Source: an uncultured bacterium
GTDB lineage: Bacteria > Cyanobacteriota > Vampirovibrionia > Gastranaerophilales > Gastranaerophilaceae
Direction of reading: 5' to 3'
Assembly: GCA_900554095.1 (NCBI GenBank)
Contig: USGC01000037.1
Coordinates: 1 to 12,671, forward strand
Length of the DNA: 12,671 nt
The notes beneath the pieces are model-generated. The model ran no database searches and had not been told where the DNA came from. It worked only from the letters and a program-made list of their open reading frames with translations. Both the position numbers and the translations under genes were made by a program. Positions 1 to 6,321 of the stretch are shown in pieces (within the stretch, counting starts at the first letter, position 1; the number at the start of each line of letters is the position of its first letter).

Positions 1-10
1 CCCCCCCCCC
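1..10. repeat. Poly-C/poly-G homopolymer tract at window edge
   Basis: Ten consecutive C's open the window, giving G10 on the coding strand of the leftward gene that starts at 30. The true length is unknown because the window begins inside it. A G run of this length is unusual in such AT-rich DNA, and a second one lies at 12615-12626. Confidence 0.9.
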
Positions 11-30
11 AACGATTGTCCTCTATTCAT
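1..30 (-). CDS. Partial gene start running into a poly-G tract
   Basis: Only the first ten codons are in the window. Read leftward, AGGAGG (positions 44-39) is followed after 8 nt by ATG at 30, then codons for M-N-R-G-Q-S-L and then glycines, because the sequence becomes an unbroken run of at least ten G's (C's on the plus strand, 1-10). The ribosome site is near ideal and a good promoter lies upstream (71-99), so this looks like a genuine gene start. The product is unknown. A homopolymer 20 nt after the start codon would make translation sensitive to slippage, as in phase-variable genes. The window edge falls inside the tract, so its length is a minimum and the edge may be an assembly break. 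Confidence 0.5.
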   Translation of the reverse strand, partial: MNRGQSLGGG

Positions 31-70
31 GTCTTTTGCCTCCTTTTTAACTTATTAACTATTTAACTCC

Positions 71-99
71 ATTATATCACAAAACAGCCGGAGTTTCAA
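71..99 (-). promoter_or_regulatory. Promoter of the left-edge gene (TTGAAA-17-TGATATAAT)
   Basis: On the minus strand TTGAAA (99-94) and TATAAT (76-71) are separated by 17 bp, with an extended TG motif just before the -10 box. Transcription would begin near 64, giving a leader of about 35 nt that contains AGGAGG. The -35 box lies in the loop of the terminator hairpin at 82-111, so terminator and promoter occupy the same DNA. Confidence 0.7.
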
Positions 100-111
100 C
101 CCCGGCTGTTT
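82..111 (-). terminator. Hairpin terminator of the response regulator gene
   Basis: A 10-bp perfect stem (82-91 with 102-111, core AACAGCCGG/CCGGCTGTT) and a 10-nt loop lie 25 bp beyond the stop codon of the response regulator. On the minus strand the stem ends in only four T's, so termination may be partial. Read-through would continue into the left-edge gene. Confidence 0.65.
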
Positions 112-135
112 CACCCACAGATATTTTTTATTTAG

Positions 136-834
136 TTATACCATTCCCTCTTTAACAGCTTTTACAGCAGCCTGAACGCGGTCATTCACGCACATCTTTT
201 GCAGAATTGAACATACATGCGCTTTTGCAGTATGAACGCTTACAATTAATTCTTTTGCAATTTCTGTATTACTTTTTCCTGTAACCAAGTGTTTCAAAAC
301 TTCATATTCGCGTTCTGTTAAAGGTACTCTGCCTTCTGACTGTGATTTATTTGGTAGAAAACCTATATTTTCTACTTTAGGAAATGAATTTAGGGCTAAT
401 TGAGCCACCATAGGATCAATCCAACAAACACCGATTGATACATCTCTTACGACATCTGCTAATTTTTGCGGATCAATGTCTTTCAAGCAATAAGCGCTTG
501 CCCCGGAACTTAAGGCCGCAACAACTTCTTCTTCTCTGTCATGGGACGTTAGAGCAATAATTTTAATTTGAGGCGCAAATTCTTTAATCTTAATCATTGC
601 CTCAATTCCGTTCATGCCCGGAAGCCCTAAATCCATTAGGACAATATCCGGTTTAAGTCGCTCAATTAATTTTAATCCTTCTATTGCATCCTCAGATTCA
701 GCCACAACGTCAATATCAACGTTTTCATTTAACGCGCATCTTAAACCGACCCGGGTCAATTTAAAATCCTCAACAATTGCAACTTTAATCGTCTTAGCCT
801 TTGTTTCAGTATCTGTTTGGTTGTTTTCAGTCAT
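136..834 (-). CDS. NarL/FixJ-family response regulator (receiver + LuxR HTH)
   Basis: A 232-aa two-component response regulator that should bind DNA when phosphorylated. The receiver domain spans about residues 16-135, with acidic pair E22-D23, phosphoacceptor D68 (in VLMDLGLPG), switch T96 and conserved K118 (CLKD). A linker leads to a LuxR-type helix-turn-helix at about 170-232 (LTEREYEVLKHLVTGKSN, then HTAKAHV). I chose ATG 834 because AAGGGG precedes it by 8 nt; a GTG three codons upstream (843) would overlap that ribosome site. No histidine kinase gene lies beside it, so it is an orphan here and its signal and targets are unknown. It is transcribed away from the GH13 gene, with a palindrome (915-931) between them. 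Family assignment is firm; the regulon is not inferable. Confidence 0.93.
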   Translation of the reverse strand: MTENNQTDTETKAKTIKVAIVEDFKLTRVGLRCALNENVDIDVVAESEDAIEGLKLIERLKPDIVLMDLGLPGMNGIEAMIKIKEFAPQIKIIALTSHDREEEVVAALSSGASAYCLKDIDPQKLADVVRDVSIGVCWIDPMVAQLALNSFPKVENIGFLPNKSQSEGRVPLTEREYEVLKHLVTGKSNTEIAKELIVSVHTAKAHVCSILQKMCVNDRVQAAVKAVKEGMV

Positions 835-914
835 GATTCTCACCCCTTCTTTTTGTACGACATGTTATATTAAATGATACCTGAAAGAATTAATCCATTA
901 CCTACTAAGGTAAT

Positions 915-931
915 ATTGTAAAATTTACAAT
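915..931. promoter_or_regulatory. 17-bp perfect palindrome, possible operator
   Basis: ATTGTAAA-A-TTTACAAT is a perfect 8-1-8 palindrome between the divergent response regulator and GH13 genes. It is centred about 57 bp before the predicted GH13 transcription start, a position suited to an activator. Its size and symmetry fit a dimeric regulator, but no specific protein can be named. AT-rich DNA yields some palindromes by chance. Confidence 0.35.
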
Positions 932-964
932 TATTATTTAATATCTACATGAATTTTTCATTTG

Positions 965-973
965 TGCTATAAT
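965..973 (+). promoter_or_regulatory. Extended -10 promoter of the GH13 gene
   Basis: TGCTATAAT gives a consensus TATAAT (968-973) with an extended TG element. No good -35 box lies 17 bp upstream, which is normal for extended -10 promoters. Transcription would start near 980, leaving a leader of about 23 nt that carries the ribosome site AGGGAG. Confidence 0.6.
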
Positions 974-1002
974 CAGGTAAATCACAAGAAAGGGAGATGT
1001 TT

Positions 1003-3294
1003 ATGTTAGAATTTCTTTTTGGGAAAAAAGTTAAAAACCCTCCAAAAGATGTACGTTTAAATGAAGTTTACAAAAAGTTACAAAAGCATTTTGAAGTTGA
1101 AAATATACCTGATGAACGCAAAGCGTTCTTAAGAAAAACAATGAAACAGTATGGATATCTAAATTATCCGTATATTAAAGCCTTAGAAGAACTTACACCC
1201 GCGGAAATTCTCTATGCTTTGATGTTTAAATTTGAAGACAACGGTGTTATTGAAAACGGCAAATTTAAAGTCAACAACAAGAATATAAGCGCTTTAGCAC
1301 GTAACAAGATAACTACATCAGACTGGATTAAAAAAGAAGGGCATGACATTAAACTTATCAACCTCGCTGGGTTGAAAGACGGCAACAAAACAAAAGAACC
1401 CGGCAAATTCATCGATTGGCTGAGACAACTATTAATTCTACCAACTGGGAATTTAGACAGTAATATCTTTAATACAACTATATATCTCATTCCTTTTCAT
1501 CCAAGAGAATTCGGCTGTGCGTACCTTCCAAAAAGCAGCGAAGTCAGTGAAAATTTATTCGACAAAGAGATTTTTGAATTAACAGGCATGGATGCTAAAG
1601 AGCAGGTTCAAACATTTATAATGCTTGCACAGCTTGCAGGACACCCCGTGATTTATGATATTTTGCCACAAACCGGGCGTTTTTCTAAAGCAGTACTGGC
1701 TAATCCTGAAATCGCAAGATGGTATGATGTTAACGACTTAATTGAAAAATTAACAGTTAAAGTCGACCATGTCGCAGAAGAATTAGAAGGCATGTATGAC
1801 AATGATGACATTGAAGTTGTTAAAAATCTTTATAAACAAAACATAAACGGCTCTTTAGGCGATTTAAGCGCTCATTACCAAAATATATATAACGATTTTG
1901 ACGGGCACATGAATCATTACAAAATAGAACTTTCAAATCGCATGCTTAACAAATCTTCACAAATCAAAATTCACAAAACTATAAGAGAAATTGTTTCAGA
2001 AACACTTGATGTAAAACAAGGCAGACAACTTGAAGAAAATGATATTACAAAACAAATTGATATAATTCAAAAACTTATTGAAAAAGGCCTCTGGCCAGCA
2101 CCAGGAGGAGCATGGTGTTCTTCAGGCGTTCCTGTTTTTGATAAAATGAGCGAAGGCCGTGATTATCCGGTCTTTAAGCATTACAACTATTTAGGCGAAG
2201 ACGTTTCATGCTTTGCAAACCTCGACTGCCAAACACCGTATTACTTTGTATACCTTGAAAACGGCACTTACAATACCCCTGTAATTGATTATTTTGTTAA
2301 TTATATGGAAAAACTTCAAAGTGATTACAACTTTGACGGCTACCGCGTTGATCACATTGACCATATCGTAGATGAGTATTCCGAAAAAAGCGGTGTGCCT
2401 ATTAGTTATCGCGCCCCCAGGTACGTTTTAAACAAATTAAACACAACGTTAAAAAAGAAAATTCCGTATTTCTGCACCCTTGCGGAATACATGCTTTGGG
2501 ATAATTATCTCAAAGAATATCACCAAGACATGAATTTCGATCTTTTGTGGGGAAATGACATTGTATCCCAATGCTCCAAAACACCTCAGACAATTGTTGA
2601 TGATAACTCAAATTTAACAAATTACAATGTCAATTACAAAGCCGGCGAAAAATTGTCAATACTTAAAACATACAACAACCAAGACGGCGAATTCCGTGCT
2701 ATAGACCAGTACCCGGGACAGTTAGGCGAAAAAGGCGCACTTTTTAAATGGTTTAAATATAAATTTCTTCCTGGCGGAAAATTTGCGCAACGTCCTGTAC
2801 TTTACGTAGACGGAGACGAAAGCTTTACCAAAAGAGGCATTGAAAGTGTAATTGGTGATGAAATCTCAATGGCTAGAGAAAATCACTACGAATTTTATAA
2901 ACAATTTGATGCCATTGACCGCTTTGTAAAAAGCCAAAACATTATTACAGAAGGTGAAGCACAGATTATTACGGAAGAAAATGACGGCTTTTGTGCATGG
3001 CTGATTGCGCGTGAGCCTTTAAAACAAGCATTTTTAATCTTGGCAAACTATAAATGTCCAACCGAAAAAGTTACTCTCATAGATTCAAACGGCGAAAGCT
3101 ACAGTGATATCATTGAGTCAGACCCGGTTCAAAATAAATCTGTGCATCTGCCAGTTGATTTTAAAGTTGTAACAGAATATAAATTTGAAGACTACAGTAT
3201 AAAAAAACAACCCGTACAAATTAACGAAAATATAGTTACCGCAGAACGCCTGGAACCAGGCGAATTTAAGATTTACGGTATTGAAAAACTGTAA
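1003..3294 (+). CDS. GH13-type (alpha-amylase superfamily) glycosidase
   Basis: A 763-aa enzyme predicted to act on alpha-glucans. The (beta/alpha)8 signature regions can be recognised. A region I-like strand is YDILPQTG with D219. Region II is FDGYRVDH, with nucleophile candidate D450. Region III is TLAEYM, with acid/base candidate E495. A region IV-like YNNQDGE carries D561, in place of the usual NHD. The first 140 or so residues are a lysine-rich, mostly helical extension, and about the last 110 probably form a beta-sandwich. There is no signal peptide, so it should act on internal glycogen or imported maltodextrin. I chose ATG 1003 because AGGGAG (991-996) lies 6 nt upstream; ATG 997 touches that site. 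It is a single gene with its own promoter. Superfamily membership is fairly sure; substrate and exact subfamily are not. Confidence 0.72.
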   Translation: MLEFLFGKKVKNPPKDVRLNEVYKKLQKHFEVENIPDERKAFLRKTMKQYGYLNYPYIKALEELTPAEILYALMFKFEDNGVIENGKFKVNNKNISALARNKITTSDWIKKEGHDIKLINLAGLKDGNKTKEPGKFIDWLRQLLILPTGNLDSNIFNTTIYLIPFHPREFGCAYLPKSSEVSENLFDKEIFELTGMDAKEQVQTFIMLAQLAGHPVIYDILPQTGRFSKAVLANPEIARWYDVNDLIEKLTVKVDHVAEELEGMYDNDDIEVVKNLYKQNINGSLGDLSAHYQNIYNDFDGHMNHYKIELSNRMLNKSSQIKIHKTIREIVSETLDVKQGRQLEENDITKQIDIIQKLIEKGLWPAPGGAWCSSGVPVFDKMSEGRDYPVFKHYNYLGEDVSCFANLDCQTPYYFVYLENGTYNTPVIDYFVNYMEKLQSDYNFDGYRVDHIDHIVDEYSEKSGVPISYRAPRYVLNKLNTTLKKKIPYFCTLAEYMLWDNYLKEYHQDMNFDLLWGNDIVSQCSKTPQTIVDDNSNLTNYNVNYKAGEKLSILKTYNNQDGEFRAIDQYPGQLGEKGALFKWFKYKFLPGGKFAQRPVLYVDGDESFTKRGIESVIGDEISMARENHYEFYKQFDAIDRFVKSQNIITEGEAQIITEENDGFCAWLIAREPLKQAFLILANYKCPTEKVTLIDSNGESYSDIIESDPVQNKSVHLPVDFKVVTEYKFEDYSIKKQPVQINENIVTAERLEPGEFKIYGIEKL

Positions 3295-3323
3295 AGATTA
3301 ATCGTTAAAATCACAACAAATAC

Positions 3324-3352
3324 TTGACAATATACCAAAAAATTGTTATCAT
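3324..3352 (+). promoter_or_regulatory. Near-consensus sigma-70 promoter of the pilin gene
   Basis: TTGACA (3324-3329) and TATCAT (3347-3352) are separated by exactly 17 bp. Transcription would start near 3359, leaving a leader of about 60 nt. This is the strongest promoter match in the window, which suits an abundant surface protein. Confidence 0.8.
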
Positions 3353-3418
3353 AAGTATAAGATTATAACAAATTACATATTGTTCATAGCTTTATTTAAA
3401 AAGAAAGGTGAAAAGATT

Positions 3419-4087
3419 ATGACAAAAAGATTCGGTTTTACTTTGGCAGAAGTATTAATCACATTGGGTATCATCGGTGTAGTTGCTGCCATGACTATGC
3501 CAACATTGATGAACTCTACTAACGGTGCACAATACAAAACAGCATACAAAAAAGCATTGTCTGTATTGAGCCAGGCCGTGGTAATGAACGTAGCTCTTGA
3601 CGACTATGATTTAAGCCAAGCATCTGAAACAGGTACAGGCACTGCAAGCCAATCTATGTACACTATGTTGAAAAACAGAATGAACGTTATCAAAACCGGT
3701 ACAACTTCTGAATACAAACTTATTGGTACCGCTTCTTCTGCTAAATCAACATTTGGCGACTCTGGTAACAACTACGTGTTATACTTCAATGACGGTATTG
3801 CTTTCTCATTCCCGAAAGCGGCTCATAGCTGTACTGAAGGTTCTACAACAGTTACTGGTACTGCTGGTATGGGTAACAACGGTAAACCGATTACAACTAA
3901 CAGTTGTCTTGGTGTAATCGACGTTAACGGCGCTAAATCTCCAAACAAAGTTGTTGAATGTGATACTAACACTTCTGGCGACGCTTGCGTTGTTTCTAAC
4001 CCGACTGATATTTATCCGGTTATGTTCTACGATCAAACTATTTTACCAGCTACAGCAGCAGGCCGTGCAGTTCTTTATGGAAAATAA
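3419..4087 (+). CDS. Type IV pilin-like (prepilin/pseudopilin) protein
   Basis: A 222-aa secreted filament-type subunit. It begins MTKRFG followed by FTLAEVLITLGIIGVVAA: a class III signal peptide that prepilin peptidase should cut after G6, leaving an N-methylated Phe with the conserved Glu at mature position 5. The hydrophobic stretch to about residue 30 anchors it in the inner membrane and forms the filament core. The globular part is rich in Gly, Ser, Thr and Asn and has four cysteines (HSC, NSC, VEC, DAC) in the C-terminal half that could form disulfides. I chose ATG 3419 because AAAGGTG lies 8 nt upstream; an in-frame TTG at 3380 would add residues before the leader that look out of place. 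It is monocistronic, with its own promoter and terminator. Whether it builds a pilus or a secretion pseudopilus cannot be told. Confidence 0.88.
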   Translation: MTKRFGFTLAEVLITLGIIGVVAAMTMPTLMNSTNGAQYKTAYKKALSVLSQAVVMNVALDDYDLSQASETGTGTASQSMYTMLKNRMNVIKTGTTSEYKLIGTASSAKSTFGDSGNNYVLYFNDGIAFSFPKAAHSCTEGSTTVTGTAGMGNNGKPITTNSCLGVIDVNGAKSPNKVVECDTNTSGDACVVSNPTDIYPVMFYDQTILPATAAGRAVLYGK

Positions 4088-4125
4088 TCTCTTGGACATA
4101 ATTTCATATACATTAAATGTGTAAT

Positions 4126-4154
4126 GCGGAGTTTCAAAGCTCCGCTTTTTCTTT
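4126..4154 (+). terminator. Rho-independent terminator after the pilin gene
   Basis: A GCGGAG/CTCCGC stem (4126-4131 with 4140-4145) has an 8-nt loop and is followed by TTTTTCTTTT. It lies 38 bp after the pilin stop codon and ends just before the rex promoter. Confidence 0.85.
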
Positions 4155-4166
4155 TGCATTTTGATG

Positions 4167-4172
4167 TATAAT
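4167..4172 (+). promoter_or_regulatory. Consensus -10 box placed for a leaderless rex transcript
   Basis: TATAAT is followed by exactly six bases (AGAATT) and then the ATG of rex, so the expected transcription start is the A of the start codon. No Shine-Dalgarno sequence precedes the ATG. No convincing -35 box is visible at the usual distance. The gene at 10354 has the same TATAAT-N6-ATG layout. Confidence 0.6.
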
Positions 4173-4178
4173 AGAATT

Positions 4179-4793
4179 ATGGATAAGAAAATTTCTGAAA
4201 AAGTTATAAATAGATTAACGTTATACCATTGTATTCTGTGCGACTACATAAATTCCGATATTGAATTTATTTCAAGCAAACAAATGTCAACACTTCTAAA
4301 TATCGATGATTCGCAGGTTAGAAAAGATATCAGCGTTCTTAACAATTCCGGCAAATGCCGCGTCGGGTATATCGTAAAAGAATTAAAAAAATCAATCGAA
4401 ACTACTTTAGGATTTTCAAAAACAAAAAAAGCATTCATAGTTGGCGCCGGGAATTTAGGGATGGCGCTTGCAAAATACGATAATTTCACAAATTACGGAT
4501 TAAATATAATGGCTTTGTTTGACAATGATAAAAAGAAAATAGGCGGCAGTGTAAATAACAAACTCATACTTGACATTGAAAAACTTCCAAAACTTGCACA
4601 AAAGTCAGGTGTTGATATAGTAATTTTGACTGTTCCAAGAGAATTTGCACAAGAAACCGCAAATTATTTAGTAAAAGCAAACATAAAATACATATGGAAT
4701 TTTACACCTGCTGTCTTGGCTGTACCCAAAGAGGTTCAGGTATGGAACGAAAACTTAATGGGCAACTTTTTGCAATTTACATATAACATCTAA
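4179..4793 (+). CDS. rex: Redox-sensing transcriptional repressor Rex
   Basis: A 204-aa NAD(H)-responsive repressor. Rex proteins bind DNA when NADH is low and release it when NADH rises, controlling fermentation and respiration genes. The N-terminal winged helix (about 1-75) contains QVRKDIS, the conserved recognition-helix sequence. The Rossmann domain follows, with dinucleotide motif GAGNLG (89-94) and the acidic turn ALFDND. The C-terminal helix (NENLMGNFLQF) is the domain-swapped dimerisation element of the family. Length is close to the usual 210. I chose ATG 4179; the upstream in-frame TTG 4161 and ATG 4164 lie before or within the -10 box and have no ribosome site. Its stop codon interlocks with that of convergent coaX, with no terminator between them. 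Confidence 0.92.
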   Translation: MDKKISEKVINRLTLYHCILCDYINSDIEFISSKQMSTLLNIDDSQVRKDISVLNNSGKCRVGYIVKELKKSIETTLGFSKTKKAFIVGAGNLGMALAKYDNFTNYGLNIMALFDNDKKKIGGSVNNKLILDIEKLPKLAQKSGVDIVILTVPREFAQETANYLVKANIKYIWNFTPAVLAVPKEVQVWNENLMGNFLQFTYNI

Positions 4794-5557
4794 ACCGAAG
4801 CCGGTATTTTATTAATCTGGTAAAGATACCTTAAACCTTCAAGGGTAAGTGTAGGGTTAATAAAGTCAAACGGGCGCTTTAAATAGCTTGCGATAAGACC
4901 GGAATAACCGCCTGTCGCAACGACAACCGCGCGTTCGCCAAGTTCCTTTTCGCACTGTTCTATTAATCCGTCAATCATACATGCTGTCCCACGGATTACG
5001 CCGGATAATATCGCGTCTGTCGTATTATCACCTATTGCCTTATTTGAAATTGCAACATCAATCCTTGGTAATTTAGAGGTAAATTTATTCAAAACTTTCA
5101 TCTGTAAGTTAAGCCCCGGCGCGATTACACCTCCGATAAACTCGCCACGGCGGTTTACTATATCAAACGATGTAGCAGTGCCAAAATCAACAACAATTGT
5201 CGGTTTGTTATACAAAACATAAGCCCCTGCTGCATTTGCAATTCTATCAGCTCCTGCTTCAAGCGGATTTTTAAGCGCAACTTTGATGCCTGTGTTAATA
5301 TCAACAGACAAAAACAACGGTTCAAGTTTAAAAACATTACCGACTGCATTTTTGAATTTTTCATTCAACTCTGAAACAACAGAAGAAATTATGCATCCGT
5401 CAATACTGAAATCCTTAAACAAAGATTTTAAAAGCACTTCATACTCCTCAAGAGACAAATCCTTGTCAGAAGCAAGCCGGAATTCTTCAACTAAAGCGTT
5501 TTCGTCGAAAAGTCCGAGTGTTATATTTGTATTCCCTATATCTGCTGTTAATAACAT
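4790..5557 (-). CDS. coaX: Type III pantothenate kinase CoaX
   Basis: A 255-aa cytoplasmic kinase that phosphorylates pantothenate, the first step of CoA synthesis. It belongs to the ASKHA fold. Visible motifs are DIGNTN (6-11, phosphate loop), GADR (102-105, with the catalytic Asp), DFGTATSFD (124-132) and GGVIAPG (142-148). The length is normal for the family, and type III enzymes are common where CoaA is absent. ATG 5557 is preferred over the adjacent TTG 5560. The only ribosome site, AAGGA, is buried in the 3' arm of a 12-bp hairpin (5561-5589), so translation or transcription may be gated there. The 3' end overlaps convergent rex by 4 bp. The following gene in its direction is the unrelated 65-aa gene upstream of it. 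Confidence 0.95.
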   Translation of the reverse strand: MLLTADIGNTNITLGLFDENALVEEFRLASDKDLSLEEYEVLLKSLFKDFSIDGCIISSVVSELNEKFKNAVGNVFKLEPLFLSVDINTGIKVALKNPLEAGADRIANAAGAYVLYNKPTIVVDFGTATSFDIVNRRGEFIGGVIAPGLNLQMKVLNKFTSKLPRIDVAISNKAIGDNTTDAILSGVIRGTACMIDGLIEQCEKELGERAVVVATGGYSGLIASYLKRPFDFINPTLTLEGLRYLYQINKIPASV

Positions 5558-5560
5558 CAA

Positions 5561-5589
5561 AAAATAGTCCTTATTTCAAGGACTATTTT
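5561..5589 (-). terminator. 12-bp hairpin with U-tract, overlapping the coaX ribosome site
   Basis: The arms 5561-5572 and 5578-5589 are perfectly complementary over 12 bp with a 5-nt loop. Read on the minus strand, the stem runs into six T's, giving a terminator for the 65-aa gene. The second arm contains AAGGA, the only ribosome site for coaX, whose ATG begins at 5557. It could act as a terminator, an attenuator or a translational lock for coaX. Confidence 0.75.
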
Positions 5590-5614
5590 ATAACAAAATA
5601 ATTTAAATGCAAAA

Positions 5615-5812
5615 TTACGCGCTGTGAGCGGTATTAGTAGGCTGAGCACCCTTGCCATTGAGCAATGATCCGATGCCGCCCATAGGCATATATGCAACAA
5701 ATTGGCCTTCTGTAAAAGCTGAATTTATCTTTTTCTTCTTCTGCTGCTGGACTCCATCAGTCTTTGTATATTTATTGTCATCAAATGAAACTTTATCAAC
5801 TCTTAAACTCAT
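5615..5812 (-). CDS. 65-aa hypothetical protein
   Basis: A small protein of unknown function. It is probably real: ATG 5812 is preceded by AAAGGAG at 6-nt spacing, a promoter-like pair lies 40-65 bp upstream, and a terminator hairpin follows. It begins MSLRVDKVSF, has a polar middle with a QQQKKKK run at about 23-29, and ends in a Gly/Ala/Ser/Thr-rich tail containing MPMGGIGSLL (42-51). There is no signal peptide or clear membrane segment and no cysteine. The basic central run could bind nucleic acid or acidic partners, but nothing specific can be claimed. It may be cotranscribed with coaX if the hairpin between them is leaky. Confidence 0.7.
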   Translation of the reverse strand: MSLRVDKVSFDDNKYTKTDGVQQQKKKKINSAFTEGQFVAYMPMGGIGSLLNGKGAQPTNTAHSA

Positions 5813-5849
5813 GGTAAACTCCTTTATGTTTCAGATACTCTATATCTCT

Positions 5850-5878
5850 TATATATATAAAGTATTTATTTTTTGCAA
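5850..5878 (-). promoter_or_regulatory. Putative promoter of the 65-aa gene
   Basis: TTGCAA (5878-5873) and TATATA (5855-5850) are separated by 17 bp on the minus strand. The surrounding DNA is a run of alternating A/T, so other registers are possible. The start would fall near 5843, about 30 nt before the ATG. Confidence 0.45.
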
Positions 5879-5911
5879 AATTTCCATGTTTTCACTAAAA
5901 CGTTACAAATG

Positions 5912-6307
5912 TTTACATAAATAATATTATTAGAATAAAAAACAACTACTGGCACTTAAGCTTGAGGACGGTGAGCGAGCACTGTCTGAGCGGCGCCTGA
6001 AAGAAGATTAAATAAATTTAGCGGGTACAAAAGCGAGTTTGCGAGCTTAATCTCAAGCTTTAGAGCCAGTAAATGGTCAAGCAAGTTTTTCTTTCTTTGG
6101 TTCGTTTCTTTCTTTTTTCATTGCAAAAAAAAGAAAGAAATGAACACAACCGCCCCTCTTTAGAGGGCCCCAAAAGAGGCAAACCTGCACCCGCAGGAGT
6201 AAGGCTCGCTAAATCTCGCCAACTCCTGCTCCCTCTCCCAATCTGGGAGAGGGCAAATACAAAGTGCCAGTAGTTGTTTTTTATTCTAATAATATTATTT
6301 ATGTAAA
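5912..6307. mobile_element. 396-bp MITE-like element with perfect 46-bp terminal inverted repeats
   Basis: Positions 5912-5957 and 6262-6307 are perfect reverse complements over all 46 bases; the match fails on both sides. The AT-rich arms enclose a visibly GC-richer core made of successive hairpins. These are a nested 19-bp inverted repeat with two mismatches (5948-5966 with 6052-6070), a 19-pair stem with one G-T pair (6100-6118 with 6127-6145), CCTGC/GCAGG (6184-6188 with 6193-6197) and a 10-bp stem with a 3-nt loop (6231-6240 with 6244-6253). No transposase and no plausible gene lie inside; reading frames there are by-products of the repeats. I see no clear target duplication. A non-autonomous transposable element or an intergenic repeat family fits best. 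It fills most of the 509-bp gap between the 65-aa gene and sdaAA. Confidence 0.75.
6100..6145. repeat. 19-pair pyrimidine/purine hairpin inside the element
   Basis: The left arm is almost all T and C, the right arm almost all A and G; they pair over 19 positions with one G-T wobble around an 8-nt loop. It is the longest internal stem of the 5912-6307 element and could act as a terminator-like structure. Confidence 0.8.
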
Positions 6308-6321
6308 TCTTCAGCAAAATA

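Noticed and set aside
614..877. Plus-strand 87-aa frame
   Set aside because: It is a shadow of the response regulator gene in an opposite frame.
5652..5924. Plus-strand 90-aa frame
   Set aside because: It is antisense to the 65-aa gene, has no ribosome site and runs into the promoter region and the repeat arm.
6154..6167. CCCTCT-TT-AGAGGG palindrome as a separate regulatory site
   Set aside because: The loop is too small for a stable hairpin, and it is part of the repeat element.
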